DNA of 64,000 nt. Source: Nostoc sp. LPT (GTDB lineage: Bacteria > Cyanobacteriota > Cyanobacteriia > Cyanobacteriales > Nostocaceae). Below are positions 20,579-30,666 of this stretch, in pieces. The notes under the pieces are model-generated. The model did not search any database. It was not told the DNA's origin and saw only the letters and a list, made by a program, of their open reading frames with translations. The translations under genes were made by a program, and so were the position numbers. Within the stretch, counting starts at the first letter, position 1. Each line of letters starts with the position of its first letter. The DNA is taken from positions 103,841 to 167,840 of the forward strand of contig NZ_JABXKF010000053.1 in NCBI RefSeq assembly GCF_017115165.1. The letters run 5' to 3'.

Positions 20579-20609
20579 GCAAAGGGACGCAGAGGTTAGC
20601 GCAGAGTTA
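20579..20609. repeat. ACGCAAAGGGACGCAGAGG dispersed repeat between ureC and ureB
   Basis: AACGCAAAGGGACGCAGAGG followed by a shorter GCGCAGAG unit, the same family as at 4124 and 61003. It fills most of the 61-bp ureB-ureC spacer. Confidence 0.65.
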
Positions 20610-20620
20610 TGCGGAGGTTT

Positions 20621-20926
20621 TTAGAGGTTTCCGTTAATTTGGGCGTTGAAGCCGTAGACTTGGCGAATACCAGCGAGGGGGACTAATGTTATTTCTTTTT
20701 CGTCGCCTGGTTCAAAGCGGACTGCGGTTCCTGCGGGGATATCCAGGCGCATTCCTCGCGCTTGTTCTCTGTCAAAGTTTAAGGCGGTGTTGACTTCATA
20801 AAAGTGATAGTGGGAACCTACTTGTATGGGGCGATCGCCTGTATTTGACACTTGCAATTTTACAGTTGGACGACCAACATTTAGTTCAATTTCACCTGCT
20901 GGTGTAATGATTTCTCCTGGTATCAT
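20621..20926 (-). CDS. ureB: Urease subunit beta
   Basis: Structural urease subunit of 101 residues. It reads [20 protein letters not shown], followed by [20 protein letters not shown] and [19 protein letters not shown], all typical. The ATG at 20926 is chosen; a TTG two codons upstream would give an unusual MNM start. The upstream neighbour is not ureA but an unrelated membrane-anchored gene, so ureB may be translated from a longer operon RNA or from a promoter of its own. Confidence 0.95.
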   Translation of the reverse strand: MIPGEIITPAGEIELNVGRPTVKLQVSNTGDRPIQVGSHYHFYEVNTALNFDREQARGMRLDIPAGTAVRFEPGDEKEITLVPLAGIRQVYGFNAQINGNL

Positions 20927-20991
20927 GTTCAATCCAATATTTCATTTAAGTAAGACTTATGCACACTCTATGAATTCTTGATGTTCTTCTC

Positions 20992-21015
20992 TTCGAGACG
21001 CTCCGCGTTGGCGGT
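20992..21015. repeat. Fragment of the dispersed GCGTCTC/GAGACGC repeat upstream of ureB
   Basis: TTCGAGACGCTCCGCGTTGG lies between the inserted gene and ureB and belongs to the same family as the unit at 4866. It marks the 3' border of the gene that separates ureA from ureB. Confidence 0.55.
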
Positions 21016-21024
21016 TCAATAAAT

Positions 21025-21699
21025 TCATGTTTTTGAATATTTTTGTGTAAGTTTAACAGTATTCTTGCGTAAGTCATGATTAACTTTTAAAAAGCTTGCT
21101 TGTTGACGTTTAAGGTTTTTAAAAGTTTTAAGAATATCATCTTCAAATTGGAATGGAAAGTCAAATTTTGATTTCCATAAATATTCAATTTGCTGTTCTT
21201 GCCACCGCAGATGTTCCATTTTCCAAGAATTATGATAATCCAAAAATTTTAGATAACTTTCTGGTAGTATTTCGCCTTCGATTAAGTGTGTCTTTGTCAT
21301 CAAAAGCTCTTTAATTTTTTCATGGCGGGGAAAAGCATCTTTTTCTATCCAAAAAATCCATAATTTAATTTCTGCTTCGTTTTTGAAGGGGAAAATTGTA
21401 TAACCATTTTTTTCTCCTACTTGAATAGATTCTAAGATACGTTTTTGACCACGCATTTCTCTTAACTTTTCTGCTAAATCTGTATAGGTACGTCTACCTT
21501 CCCAGATCAGAAAAGCAAGCGGACCATATAATTCTTCTAGCTGCTGCTCAGTATATTTTAACGATGCAGTTGTCTGCTGATTTTCTCTGTCTCTGTTCCC
21601 AGACATAATGTGATTAACTATTCCGGCTACAACGGCAAAGGCAGTAGTTATGGCAGTGGTTATAATAGTTGCTGTAAAGCCAGTATTTCCTGTATTCAT
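21025..21699 (-). CDS. Membrane-anchored protein of unknown function lodged between ureA and ureB
   Basis: A 224-residue protein with one N-terminal hydrophobic helix (about 8-32, ATIITTAITTAFAVVAGIVN) and a charged, mostly helical soluble part: QLEELYGPLAFLIWEGRRTY, KLWIFWIEKDAFPRHEKIKE, then LKFLDYHNSWKMEHLRWQEQ. This 'LYGPL' pattern occurs in a group of small uncharacterised bacterial membrane proteins. Nothing links it to urease chemistry. It is on the same strand as the urease genes, AT-richer than they are, and bordered by a dispersed repeat, consistent with insertion into the operon. Frame intact. Confidence 0.7.
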   Translation of the reverse strand: MNTGNTGFTATIITTAITTAFAVVAGIVNHIMSGNRDRENQQTTASLKYTEQQLEELYGPLAFLIWEGRRTYTDLAEKLREMRGQKRILESIQVGEKNGYTIFPFKNEAEIKLWIFWIEKDAFPRHEKIKELLMTKTHLIEGEILPESYLKFLDYHNSWKMEHLRWQEQQIEYLWKSKFDFPFQFEDDILKTFKNLKRQQASFLKVNHDLRKNTVKLTQKYSKT

Positions 21700-21821
21700 T
21701 ACCTTTATGCTTGATGATAGTCAAGCAGTACACTTCTGACAATGTGTTAAATTATATACTTGAAATTAATCAATGTCTATAAAAGACTTTCGTCTTAAAA
21801 GTAACACAGCATGAAGTAAAT

Positions 21822-22124
21822 TTAATGAATTGGATTATGTACTGTCACTAACTTTGTACCATCAGGAAAAGTTGCTTCAACTTGCACTTCATGCACCATT
21901 TCTGGTATCCCTTCCATGACATCATCCCGCGTTAAGAGAGTTGTGCCATAACTCATCAATTCAGCTACAGTTTGCCCATCTCTTGCACCTTCTAAAATGG
22001 CAGCAGAAATATAAGCGATCGCTTCAGGATAATTCAGTTTCAAACCCCTTCCTTTACGTCTTTCTGCTAATAAAGCAGCTGTAAAAATCAATAGCTTATC
22101 TTTTTCCTGCGGCGTAAGTTGCAT
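21822..22124 (-). CDS. ureA: Urease subunit gamma
   Basis: A 100-residue urease subunit starting [20 protein letters not shown] and containing [20 protein letters not shown] and [20 protein letters not shown]. The ATG at 22124 is right: GAGGAGG lies eight bases upstream, while the longer open frame (to 22184) overlaps ureD and adds residues foreign to UreA. The start lies 25 bases beyond the ureD stop. The gene ends 122 bp before the unrelated gene that separates it from ureB. Confidence 0.96.
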   Translation of the reverse strand: MQLTPQEKDKLLIFTAALLAERRKGRGLKLNYPEAIAYISAAILEGARDGQTVAELMSYGTTLLTRDDVMEGIPEMVHEVQVEATFPDGTKLVTVHNPIH

Positions 22125-22149
22125 TCGTACTTCCTCCTCTGTGGTTCGT

Positions 22150-22989
22150 TCAAACCTGCCACACTCTTGGTATACAATTACCACGATTCAAAAAAGAAAC
22201 TCGCAGCAACTGCCAAACATCAATAAACCAGTTTCTCACCTCAGATGTAGAAACACCGCGATATCGACACAATAATGCATGTTGTAATCTGGTAACACCT
22301 GCTTCTCCTTCTCCATGCCATAAATTTCGCGTTTTTTCGACAATTTCTGCGGAAACTGCACCACCAACCCAAACTAGACTACCTACGATTGGTTTTCCTG
22401 CCAAGCCGTGGGGACTGTGAAAAGTTTCTTCGCTACCCCGTAACCATTGCCGATCGATCCATAAGGGAATACCTTGTTGCCAAATTTCGGTGTGCGATCG
22501 CCATTCCCCTTGTAAGAATTTTTCTCCTCTAGCACTGCGACCAAATCGGGTAATTTCCCAGCCTAACCAACTGGCCTCGGTTGCTAATTCTATCCGTAAA
22601 TCTTGCCGATAAATCGCGTCGTTAAATAAAATTGTCTCTTGCGGCAACCACTCTAAACAAGCACCAGCATCAACTTGCATTTGGATAGTTTGTCTAGCTT
22701 GTAAGCCATTGCTGCGGTATATCTTGCTTGCAGCAGCTGTAGTGATTAAGGCTTGGGCTTGGGGTTGGAGGTGGATGTTGGAGGATAAGCGATCGCCTCC
22801 CACCATTCCCCCGGCTGTATGTAAAATTACGCTATGACAAACTTTTTCCCCTTCTGGGTAAAATGGGCGTTGTACCTTCAGGGGCGCTTGTTGGTGATTG
22901 TAAATTAATTGGGTTTTACCCTGGCGATCGGCATAGACTAAATTAAGTTTGCCATGCCAACCTTCTGATATTTGCGGATTGTAGATCAT
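22150..22989 (-). CDS. ureD: Urease accessory protein UreD
   Basis: Chaperone that with UreF and UreG delivers nickel to apo-urease. The 279-residue product shows [69 protein letters not shown] and a C-terminal ALLCRYRG motif, all typical of UreD. It is the first gene of the urease run on the minus strand, starting with ATG at 22989. I looked for an NtcA site (GTA-N8-TAC) upstream and found none that fits. Confidence 0.95.
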   Translation of the reverse strand: MIYNPQISEGWHGKLNLVYADRQGKTQLIYNHQQAPLKVQRPFYPEGEKVCHSVILHTAGGMVGGDRLSSNIHLQPQAQALITTAAASKIYRSNGLQARQTIQMQVDAGACLEWLPQETILFNDAIYRQDLRIELATEASWLGWEITRFGRSARGEKFLQGEWRSHTEIWQQGIPLWIDRQWLRGSEETFHSPHGLAGKPIVGSLVWVGGAVSAEIVEKTRNLWHGEGEAGVTRLQHALLCRYRGVSTSEVRNWFIDVWQLLRVSFLNRGNCIPRVWQV

Positions 22990-23063
22990 TTATAAATTGA
23001 AGATTAAAGTTCAGAGACCTTATATTTATTTAATGCATTCTCTGCTACTTTACTTGCAATTTA

Positions 23064-23843
23064 TCATTGTTTTTGACCAAGGTGTACGCTAGTGCGATAG
23101 ACCATATAGACAAAACCGTTTTCATCACGAAAGCGCTGATATAATTCTTGAAAATTATCAATAAGCTGTTCGTATGCCCAACCTTCACGAGGGAGGTAAG
23201 AAACACTCATTGCTCGTCCAATAAGTCCAGTTAAATCTAACTGTTGCCTATAAGTAAAATTATATTCACGGATATTAAGAAAATGGGGAGTTACTAATAG
23301 TGGCTCTACCGATTGCATTCGAGATTCTGCTGGGTGATTATTAGATGCTTCGCGGACTATTCGGCTATATTCTGTAGTTAAAGCATCTTCTCGATCGCGA
23401 TTATTCCACACCACAGCCAAACGTGCTGATGGTTTTAAAATGCGGTGAAATTCCAATAAAGTTGATTCGGGATTGAACCAGTGGAAAGCTTGAAAACAAG
23501 TAACTAAATCAACTAAATTATCAGGTAGTTGGGTAAATTCGGCTGTTCCATTACGAAACTCTATCAAAGGATATGGTTGGGCAGCTTCTCGCATTGCTGC
23601 ATTCGGTTCTATAGCGATGACATTAACTCCGCGTTCAGCTAACAATCTTGAAGCAATTCCTGTACCTGCACCAATATCTGCTGCTACGAGTTGTGAATTT
23701 TCATCTAATCCTTCCAAGATAATATCAATTGCATCTGCGGGGTAACTTGGTCGATATTTTACATAATCCTCTGCTCTGTCAGAAAATCGGTTGAGTGGGT
23801 TTAAGGTATGTAAAGGGATTGTTCCAGAATTCATTTCGCTCAT
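23064..23843 (-). CDS. Class I SAM-dependent methyltransferase
   Basis: A 259-residue methyltransferase of the type-11 family. The SAM-binding motif I is VAADIGAGTGIASRLLAERG, motif II is VIAIEPNAAMREAA, and the post motif is DLVTCFQAFHWF with HRILKPSARLAVVWNNRDRE. Substrate is not evident; the FSDRAEDYVKYRPSYPADAI start is shared with many uncharacterised bacterial enzymes. It stands alone between the urease run and the divergent ParA gene, with no clear ribosome site before the first ATG; MNSG three codons in is an alternative start. Confidence 0.88.
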   Translation of the reverse strand: MSEMNSGTIPLHTLNPLNRFSDRAEDYVKYRPSYPADAIDIILEGLDENSQLVAADIGAGTGIASRLLAERGVNVIAIEPNAAMREAAQPYPLIEFRNGTAEFTQLPDNLVDLVTCFQAFHWFNPESTLLEFHRILKPSARLAVVWNNRDREDALTTEYSRIVREASNNHPAESRMQSVEPLLVTPHFLNIREYNFTYRQQLDLTGLIGRAMSVSYLPREGWAYEQLIDNFQELYQRFRDENGFVYMVYRTSVHLGQKQ

Positions 23844-23942
23844 GGGTTTTTATGTAGAAGTAGAAATTAATCTGTTAGTTGGCAATATTTTCAGGGAAAC
23901 ATAGAGATGTAGCTCATGAAATGAGTCAATCTACCAGAAATT

Positions 23943-24797
23943 ATGACAGCTAAAGTGATAAGCATTTGCAACCTTAAGGGTGGAGTTGGCAAAACTACCA
24001 TCGTCATGGCATTAGCAGAATATTTAGCAGGAGATACTATGTATGGTAAACGAGTGCTAGTTATTGATCTTGATCCTCAGTGTAATTTAACGAATATTTT
24101 AATGTCAGAAGATATGTGGTTTAGCCAATTTGAAAGGAATAAGTTGACTTTACCTTATTTATTTAAACAACCTAAAGATTTTCTAGATCATCTTAAAAAC
24201 GAAGACTTTATAGCTAAACGAGATATTTCTAATATAAAAGCTAAATTCCAATCTTTACACCTTATACCTAGCAGCCCTATACTATTTGAAATTCAAGAAG
24301 AATTACCTGAAGGATTTTATTATAATCTAGGATTAAAACCGATTGATTTACTCAAAGAATTGATAAACAGTTTATCCAAAAAATACGATTATGTTTTGAT
24401 TGATTGCCCACCAACAATTAACAAAACAATTAAAAGTGCATTTTTAGCAAGTAATTTTTGTATTTTGCCTTGCACACCTAACCGTATGTCAATTGGTGGA
24501 TTAAGATTAATCCTAAGACATATTGAAAAGTTTAATAATGAAAATGGGCATAACTTAAAATCTTTAGGAACTTTAATCTCTAGATTTAATGTATCTAGAG
24601 CTAATGAAAATCAATTGATTGAGTTGATTATGACTAGCTCTGAGTTTCCATCAATATTTAGAACTAAAATTGCTGAAAGAGCACAATTAGCCAAAAATTT
24701 AGATTTTGAAGATAAGTTGACATATAAGCAAAAATATGGTGATTTGTATGACTCTTTAAAAGATTTCGCTCAAGAAGTAATTCAGAGAGTTAAGTAA
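23943..24797 (+). CDS. ParA/MinD-family ATPase without a partner ParB
   Basis: A 284-residue deviant Walker ATPase: CNLKGGVGKTTIVMALAEYL at the N-terminus, VLVIDLDPQCNLTNIL (A' motif) and YDYVLIDCPPTINK (Walker B). ParA proteins of this size partition plasmids or position protein cargoes on the nucleoid. No parB-like gene or centromere-like iteron array adjoins it; downstream is a decayed Rpn nuclease. The AT content is higher than in the flanking methyltransferase gene, which together with the lack of a partner suggests acquisition from a plasmid or island. Confidence 0.88.
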   Translation: MTAKVISICNLKGGVGKTTIVMALAEYLAGDTMYGKRVLVIDLDPQCNLTNILMSEDMWFSQFERNKLTLPYLFKQPKDFLDHLKNEDFIAKRDISNIKAKFQSLHLIPSSPILFEIQEELPEGFYYNLGLKPIDLLKELINSLSKKYDYVLIDCPPTINKTIKSAFLASNFCILPCTPNRMSIGGLRLILRHIEKFNNENGHNLKSLGTLISRFNVSRANENQLIELIMTSSEFPSIFRTKIAERAQLAKNLDFEDKLTYKQKYGDLYDSLKDFAQEVIQRVK

Positions 24798-24828
24798 ATA
24801 AATGGATATATCACAAATTACAAACTTA

Positions 24829-25044
24829 TTATTGACGAACCAAACCCTTGTCAAACCACAAACCTGCCAGAATTTCTACACGATCCACGATATTTTGTCG
24901 CTCCTCCCTATCTGGAATTGTAGCGACTTGTTCAGCCACTTGTGCCAGTAAAGTTTGCGGCGAGTCAGTTCGAGTCAATCTTGCTAAAGGTAACAGTGAA
25001 GGATTAACTAAAAATAGTGTTGAATCTTGCTACTATAAACGAAC
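24829..25044 (-). pseudogene. C-terminal remnant of an Rpn-family (PD-(D/E)XK) nuclease
   Basis: Reading the minus strand gives VNPSLLPLARLTRTDSPQTL, LAQVAEQVATIPDREERQNI and VDRVEILAGLWFDKGLVRQ before a stop. This is the C-terminal part found in many cyanobacterial Rpn/recombination-promoting nuclease and putative transposase proteins. No start codon or nuclease core precedes it, so it is a fragment. The plus-strand open frame over the same bases is its shadow. Recognition is from memory of the family. Confidence 0.65.
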
Positions 25045-25146
25045 TACGCAAAAGAAATTACTTGAGTATAGAAAAATTATAAAAAGCAGCTAATATTTGA
25101 GAAAAGCAGCTACTTTTACAGAGCAAAAACAGTAATAAATAAGTTG

Positions 25147-25473
25147 TTAAAACTTAGTAAGATTGTATAAAAATAAGGTGTCAACATCCAAGAATCTTAC
25201 CCAATGTTGGATAGAGTAGTCTAACAATCGTATTGTTCTTTCCACTTCGGGATGTATATAGGGACTTATTGATAATTGTTGTCTAAATTTACTTGTAATA
25301 GATGTTAATTCACAAGCATCACTATATCTCAAATACCCAAGCTGATCTCGTATATACGAACTTAGGCTTTTATCATTATCAACTGCATCACTAAAATCTT
25401 CTAGTCTTTGCTCGATATTTTTCCTAGCATAACTTGCTTGTGTTTCTAAAATGTAATTCATGGTGAATGTCAT
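25147..25473 (-). CDS. Hypothetical protein
   Basis: A 108-residue, largely helical, soluble protein (QASYARKNIEQRLEDFSDAV, SSYIRDQLGYLRYSDACEL, EVERTIRLLDYSIQHWVRFL). No family recognised. Two possible ATGs (residues 1 and 5), neither with a clear ribosome site. It lies in AT-rich sequence next to the Rpn remnant and downstream of the groEL terminator. It may be a real accessory gene; confidence is moderate. Confidence 0.45.
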   Translation of the reverse strand: MTFTMNYILETQASYARKNIEQRLEDFSDAVDNDKSLSSYIRDQLGYLRYSDACELTSITSKFRQQLSISPYIHPEVERTIRLLDYSIQHWVRFLDVDTLFLYNLTKF

Positions 25474-25602
25474 TAAATATTCATATTATAACTGTTATTT
25501 TTATACTGTTTATTTATTAGCAGAATATTTGTACTACTATTTTTGCGCCCTTTATGTCCTAGCCTCCGGCAACAGCTTCACCAAAGGCAAGGTGATTCAA
25601 AC

Positions 25603-25641
25603 AAAAAAACAGCCGCCTCCACCAGGAAGCAGCTGTTTTTA
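25603..25641 (-). terminator. Rho-independent terminator of groES-groEL1
   Basis: On the minus strand AAAACAGCTGC pairs with GCGGCTGTTTT around a short loop and is followed by a T-run. It lies just after the groEL stop codon. Confidence 0.85.
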
Positions 25642-25662
25642 CAAATAACGAACTACAAAGTA

Positions 25663-27425
<1,763 letters not shown>

Positions 27426-27429
27426 ACCA

Positions 27430-27741
27430 CTAGATAACGACTGCTAAAATATCTTTTTCAGAAAGCAGTACATATTCTTCAGTGCCGAGCTTGATGTCAG
27501 TGCCAGCGTACTTAGAGTACAGCACCTTATCGCCGACTTTAATTTCCAATTCCTGACGGTTTCCATCGTCATTACGCTTGCCAGGGCCAAGGGCCACTAC
27601 TTCCCCTACTTGGGGCTTTTCCTTGGCGGTATCGGGCAAATACAGACCACCTGCGGTCTTTTCCTCAGAGGCGCTCACTTTTACGAAAACGCGATCGCCT
27701 AAAGGTTTAACTGTTGAAACGCTTAGAGATAAAGCTGCCAT
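27430..27741 (-). CDS. groES: Co-chaperonin GroES
   Basis: The 103-residue lid of GroEL. It reads [20 protein letters not shown] with the mobile loop [20 protein letters not shown] and ends [15 protein letters not shown]. The ATG at 27741 is preceded by GGAGAA. A CIRCE operator lies 19 bases upstream of the start, inside the 5' leader or promoter. Confidence 0.97.
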   Translation of the reverse strand: MAALSLSVSTVKPLGDRVFVKVSASEEKTAGGLYLPDTAKEKPQVGEVVALGPGKRNDDGNRQELEIKVGDKVLYSKYAGTDIKLGTEEYVLLSEKDILAVVI

Positions 27742-27759
27742 AATTATTTTCTCCAGAGT

Positions 27760-27786
27760 TTAGCACTCTCAACTCCTGAGTGCTAA
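27760..27786. promoter_or_regulatory. CIRCE operator (HrcA site) of groESL
   Basis: Perfect TTAGCACTC-N9-GAGTGCTAA. The HrcA repressor binds this element in the absence of heat stress. It sits between the K-box and the groES ribosome site. Confidence 0.95.
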
Positions 27787-27825
27787 TTTACCGAAAAGTG
27801 GCGTTCAATGGCAAGAATGCCTTGA

Positions 27826-27841
27826 GTACGGGTTCCCGAAC
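27826..27841 (-). promoter_or_regulatory. K-box of the groESL promoter
   Basis: On the minus strand the sequence GTTCGGGAACCCGTAC fits the published cyanobacterial consensus GTTCGG-NNAN-CCNNAC, associated with light- and heat-responsive groE expression independent of HrcA. Confidence 0.75.
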
Positions 27842-27917
27842 TAGAGGGTCATAGATATACTTAAGTATAAATGCTTAATTATTTCTACCTTGCGGGTTTT
27901 GTTCCGTAAGTTACGAA

Positions 27918-27943
27918 GAGAGTAGGGAGTAGGGAGTAGGGAG
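27918..27943. repeat. TAGGGAG heptamer tandem repeat
   Basis: Three to four copies of TAGGGAG upstream of the groESL promoter region. STRR-like. Confidence 0.7.
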
Positions 27944-28028
27944 GTATGAGAATTCTTCTCCACTCCCCAGTCAACTTTATTTGCAAAGCTTGCAAATTGT
28001 TATAGAACTGTAATCAGGGAGCCGCTCG

Positions 28029-28408
28029 ATGAGTAACAATACACTGACAGCGATCCAGTCCAACCATCAAATTCTCAAAAACACTCAATCTTTGGAATAT
28101 AAGACCCTGAGTAATTGTGTAGAAAGTTTAGGACTTGCAAAAATTCAGCGACACATTTTTATTTGCGCTGACCAGGGAATTGCTGCTCAAAACGAGCTAG
28201 TCTGGAATTCTGGGATTACTTAAAAAGCGACTTCAAAGATTTAAAACTCAATGAGCCGCACAAAAGTCATTCTATTTGCGTCTATAAAACTAAAGCCAAT
28301 TGCTTGCGTGTTTCTTGTTCTAGACTCATAATGGTGGTTTACCCTGATGGTGTCTGGTATCGCCAAGCAAACCCGGAAGTTACCCTGCGGATTATCCGAG
28401 AACACTGA
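28029..28408 (+). pseudogene. Thioredoxin-fold [2Fe-2S] ferredoxin-like protein, single frameshift
   Basis: The first frame from ATG 28029 reads to CVESLGLAKIQRHIFICADQ, after which the natural continuation lies in another frame: GNCCSKRASLEFWDYLKSDF, DLKLNEPHKSHSICVYKTKA, NCLRVSCSRLIMVVYPDGVW and YRQANPEVTLRIIREH ending at 28408. The joined product matches the short (2Fe-2S) ferredoxin proteins of cyanobacteria, with cysteines in FICADQ, NCC and ANCLRVSC. The shift lies near 28170. Either the gene is broken or a base was miscalled. Confidence 0.8.
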
Positions 28409-28832
28409 ATAGGCATAATGGCGGTTGAAGAATATGCGTTTTCAATCCATCTTTTGCCAGAAACTTCCCTAGTTTCTTGTGAACACCTCATAGAGGCTTA
28501 ACAACCAAAGGATATGGTATAGCAGTAAGCTTTAAGAAAGTGCGGGTTGGTTTTGAGGTAGGGTCATCTTTAAGCCAATACTTACTTGTAAGTCCGAAAG
28601 ATTATTATTTAATCAGTGTTTTTTACCCCGCCCCTTTCAAAGCGATATATAATAGTAGCGCATTATAGATACTACTGCTATACGTATCCTTGCTGGACTT
28701 TTGCTATCGAGCTACTAGTCTATTGAAAGTGCTCGGCATTTTTCAGACTTCGAGACAGCAAAGGCAAGTTAAGTAGGAAAAAGGACAACATCTCGAATAA
28801 CCCACCATAGAGGATAAATATTCAAGACTTTG
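28409..28832. other. Gene-free region upstream of the response regulator
   Basis: About 420 bases with no coding potential that I can support and no strong repeat. It presumably contains the regulator's promoter and leader. Confidence 0.45.
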
Positions 28833-29510
28833 ATGGACCGAAGCGCGACAAGTGCCACTGCTATGAAAGAGCCCAGCATGAAAGATCACAAACGACTTCT
28901 ATTGATTGATGATGACCCTAACCTCATCTTGCTGGTGAAGGATTACTTGGAATTCCGGGGATATGAAGTCATCACCGCTGAAAATGGACGTGAAGCTCTG
29001 GAAATTTTAGAGCAAGATGTTCCAGACATGATCATCTGCGATGTGATGATGCCGGAAATGGACGGATATACTTTTGTGGAACAAGTCCGGCAAAACGAAC
29101 GCACTAGCTGGATTCCGGTTCTTTTCCTTTCAGCTAAGGGACAAAGTGCAGACCGAGTTAAGGGTCTGAATAAAGGTGCCGATGTTTATATGGTCAAACC
29201 CTTTGAACCAGAAGAACTCGTGGCGCAAGTTGAATCCTCGCTGAAACAAACTATCCGTTGGAAAGAACACCAAGCTAAAGGAGGCGAAAACGGTTCCCGT
29301 ATCCAGGTTCCCTTCGATGTGCAATTAACCCCAACCGAACTGAAAGTAGTTCAGTTTGTCGCTAGGGGTTTAGCTAACCGGGAAATTGCTGAAGAACTAA
29401 ATGTTAGTCAGCGCACGGTTGAAAGTCATGTGTCCAATATGTTGGGCAAAACCAATCTCCACAACCGCACTGAACTAGCGCGGTGGGCGATTGAAAATCA
29501 AATGGCTTAA
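28833..29510 (+). CDS. NarL/LuxR-type response regulator
   Basis: A DNA-binding response regulator of 225 residues. The receiver domain carries the phosphoacceptor aspartate (about residue 70) in MIICDVMMPEMDGYTFVEQV, the acidic pocket LLLIDDDPN and the lysine in YMVKPFEPEE. The C-terminal LuxR helix-turn-helix is LTPTELKVVQFVARGLANRE, IAEELNVSQRTVESHVSNML and GKTNLHNRTELARWAIEN. Start is ATG 28833 (a TTG lies one codon earlier); ATGs at residues 11 and 16 are also possible because the N-terminal extension is poorly conserved in appearance. No sensor kinase is adjacent. A GTGCTGA-type hairpin follows the stop. Confidence 0.93.
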   Translation: MDRSATSATAMKEPSMKDHKRLLLIDDDPNLILLVKDYLEFRGYEVITAENGREALEILEQDVPDMIICDVMMPEMDGYTFVEQVRQNERTSWIPVLFLSAKGQSADRVKGLNKGADVYMVKPFEPEELVAQVESSLKQTIRWKEHQAKGGENGSRIQVPFDVQLTPTELKVVQFVARGLANREIAEELNVSQRTVESHVSNMLGKTNLHNRTELARWAIENQMA

Positions 29511-29534
29511 AATCAGTAACGAGTGCTGAGTGCT

Positions 29535-29563
29535 GAGTGCTGAGTGTTTTTGACTCAGCACTC
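29535..29563 (+). terminator. Hairpin formed by GTGCTGA heptamer repeats
   Basis: GAGTGCTGAGT pairs with ACTCAGCACTC across a GTTTTTG loop, 25 bases after the regulator's stop. The left arm is one of several tandem GAGTGCT units, so an STRR has been turned into a terminator-like fold. No clear T-run. Confidence 0.55.
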
Positions 29564-29569
29564 AATTTA

Positions 29570-29876
29570 TCAACCATCTTTTTCAGGGCTGGATTGGTGC
29601 AAAACTTCTAAATCCAGTTCATCTAGGTAAGTCAAGGCACTTTCTAATCTGGGAAACAGTGCCCCGTAGTTCCAGGTCGAAGCAGCTAGATTGTGGCATA
29701 TTTGTGCTTACCTGAACATCAGCAATAATGACTGTGATACCCTAGTGAGAAACCAGTCGTGAAATGACTGGTTCCTCATGCAAGTCTTTAGGAATGCGAA
29801 CCTGGATGCGAGTTTGGGTGCGTCTATTATTTAAAATATCAATATTAGGTTTTACTTGTTTATTTGGAATTGCCAT
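29570..29876 (-). pseudogene. NIL-domain protein, broken by a stop and a frameshift
   Basis: From an ATG at 29876 preceded by AGGAAG the minus strand reads MAIPNKQVKPNIDILNNRRT, QTRIQVRIPKDLHEEPVISR, LVSH, an in-frame TAG, then GITVIIADVQVSTNMPQSSC and FDLELRGTVSQIRK. The C-terminus (ALTYLDELDLEVLHQSSPEK DG) is in another frame and ends at 29570. Together they make a small NIL ferredoxin-like ligand domain of the kind found in methionine ABC transporter ATPases and as stand-alone cyanobacterial proteins. Two lesions make loss of function likely. Confidence 0.75.
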
Positions 29877-30277
29877 TCTAGCTTCCTACTTAACTTCTGA
29901 GATGAGGGTTTGACTTTGCACAATTCTTTTAACACTAGCGTCACTTATCCCTTGCAGGCAAGCAAGAAAGTATTTGCCTTTGCAAACCATTAATCTAGAT
30001 GTAGTAAATGTGAATAATTGCTCATAATTCAGTAGTTATGAGGTTAATTTTTATTTTATAGGGGTTTTCGAGCAGATTGAATATAGCGAATTTGTAGGGT
30101 TACAACAATTGTTGTAACCCTAATTTATTGTGTATGAGATTTAATACTGAAGTGAGGACTGCTATATATGTTACTTTTTCAAAATTTTAGGGAACTCTAT
30201 TAATAGAACCTTATAGATTTAGCCCTCTGTTTAGATATCAATAAAAATCGATTTTTTAGGATATTTACTTCTGTGTA
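29877..30277. other. Gene-free AT-rich region with a perfect palindrome
   Basis: About 400 bases. The only clear structure is the 28-bp palindrome at 30095-30122. Confidence 0.5.
30095..30122. repeat. 28-bp perfect palindrome
   Basis: TAGGGTTACAACAA followed directly by its reverse complement. It could be an operator, a stable RNA hairpin or a remnant of a mobile repeat; no gene is close on either side. Confidence 0.6.
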
Positions 30278-30660
30278 ATGACCTATTGTATAAATCCCCA
30301 TTGTCCAAAACCTGTTGACCCAGTGAATGCAAACAACCTGATTTGCCGTAACTGTGGGTCATAAATACTGTTGCAAGGTCGCTATCGGGTAATCAAACAA
30401 CTAGGACAAGGTGGCTTTGGTAACACTTTTGAAGTTGACGAGTGTGGCAAAACTAAAGTCTTAAAAATGCTGACTGAGAATAACCCCAAAGCCATTGAAC
30501 TATTTAAGTAGGAAGCAAAGGTTTTGAGTCAGCTAAACAATGCGGGTATTCCCAATCTGACTAAGGAGTTGTACTGGCAAAATATGCGCTCAAGATTTCT
30601 CCCCTTTTGGCAGATTTAATGGACATACACTATTAGATAAATTCCCCCACAGGTAACAGC
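30278..30660 (+). pseudogene. N-terminal remnant of a serine/threonine protein kinase with a zinc ribbon
   Basis: From ATG 30278 the frame reads MTYCINPHCPKPVDPVNANN and LICRNCGS, a four-cysteine ribbon typical of cyanobacterial kinases, then a TAA. The same frame continues LLQGRYRVIKQLGQGGFGNT and FEVDECGKTKVLKML, the kinase glycine-rich loop and ATP-binding lysine, meets a TAG after IELFK, and continues EAKVLSQLNNAGIPNLTKEL. The catalytic loop is missing. The WD40 gene begins immediately downstream, so the remnant may be the front of a former kinase-WD40 gene. Confidence 0.8.
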
Positions 30661-30666
30661 AAGGTT

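Noticed and set aside
22990..23063. Possible NtcA site upstream of ureD
   Set aside because: GTA-N8-TAC could not be matched; near misses lack the TAC half.
24848..25093. Plus-strand 81-codon frame after the ParA gene
   Set aside because: It is antisense to a recognisable Rpn-family C-terminal remnant on the minus strand.
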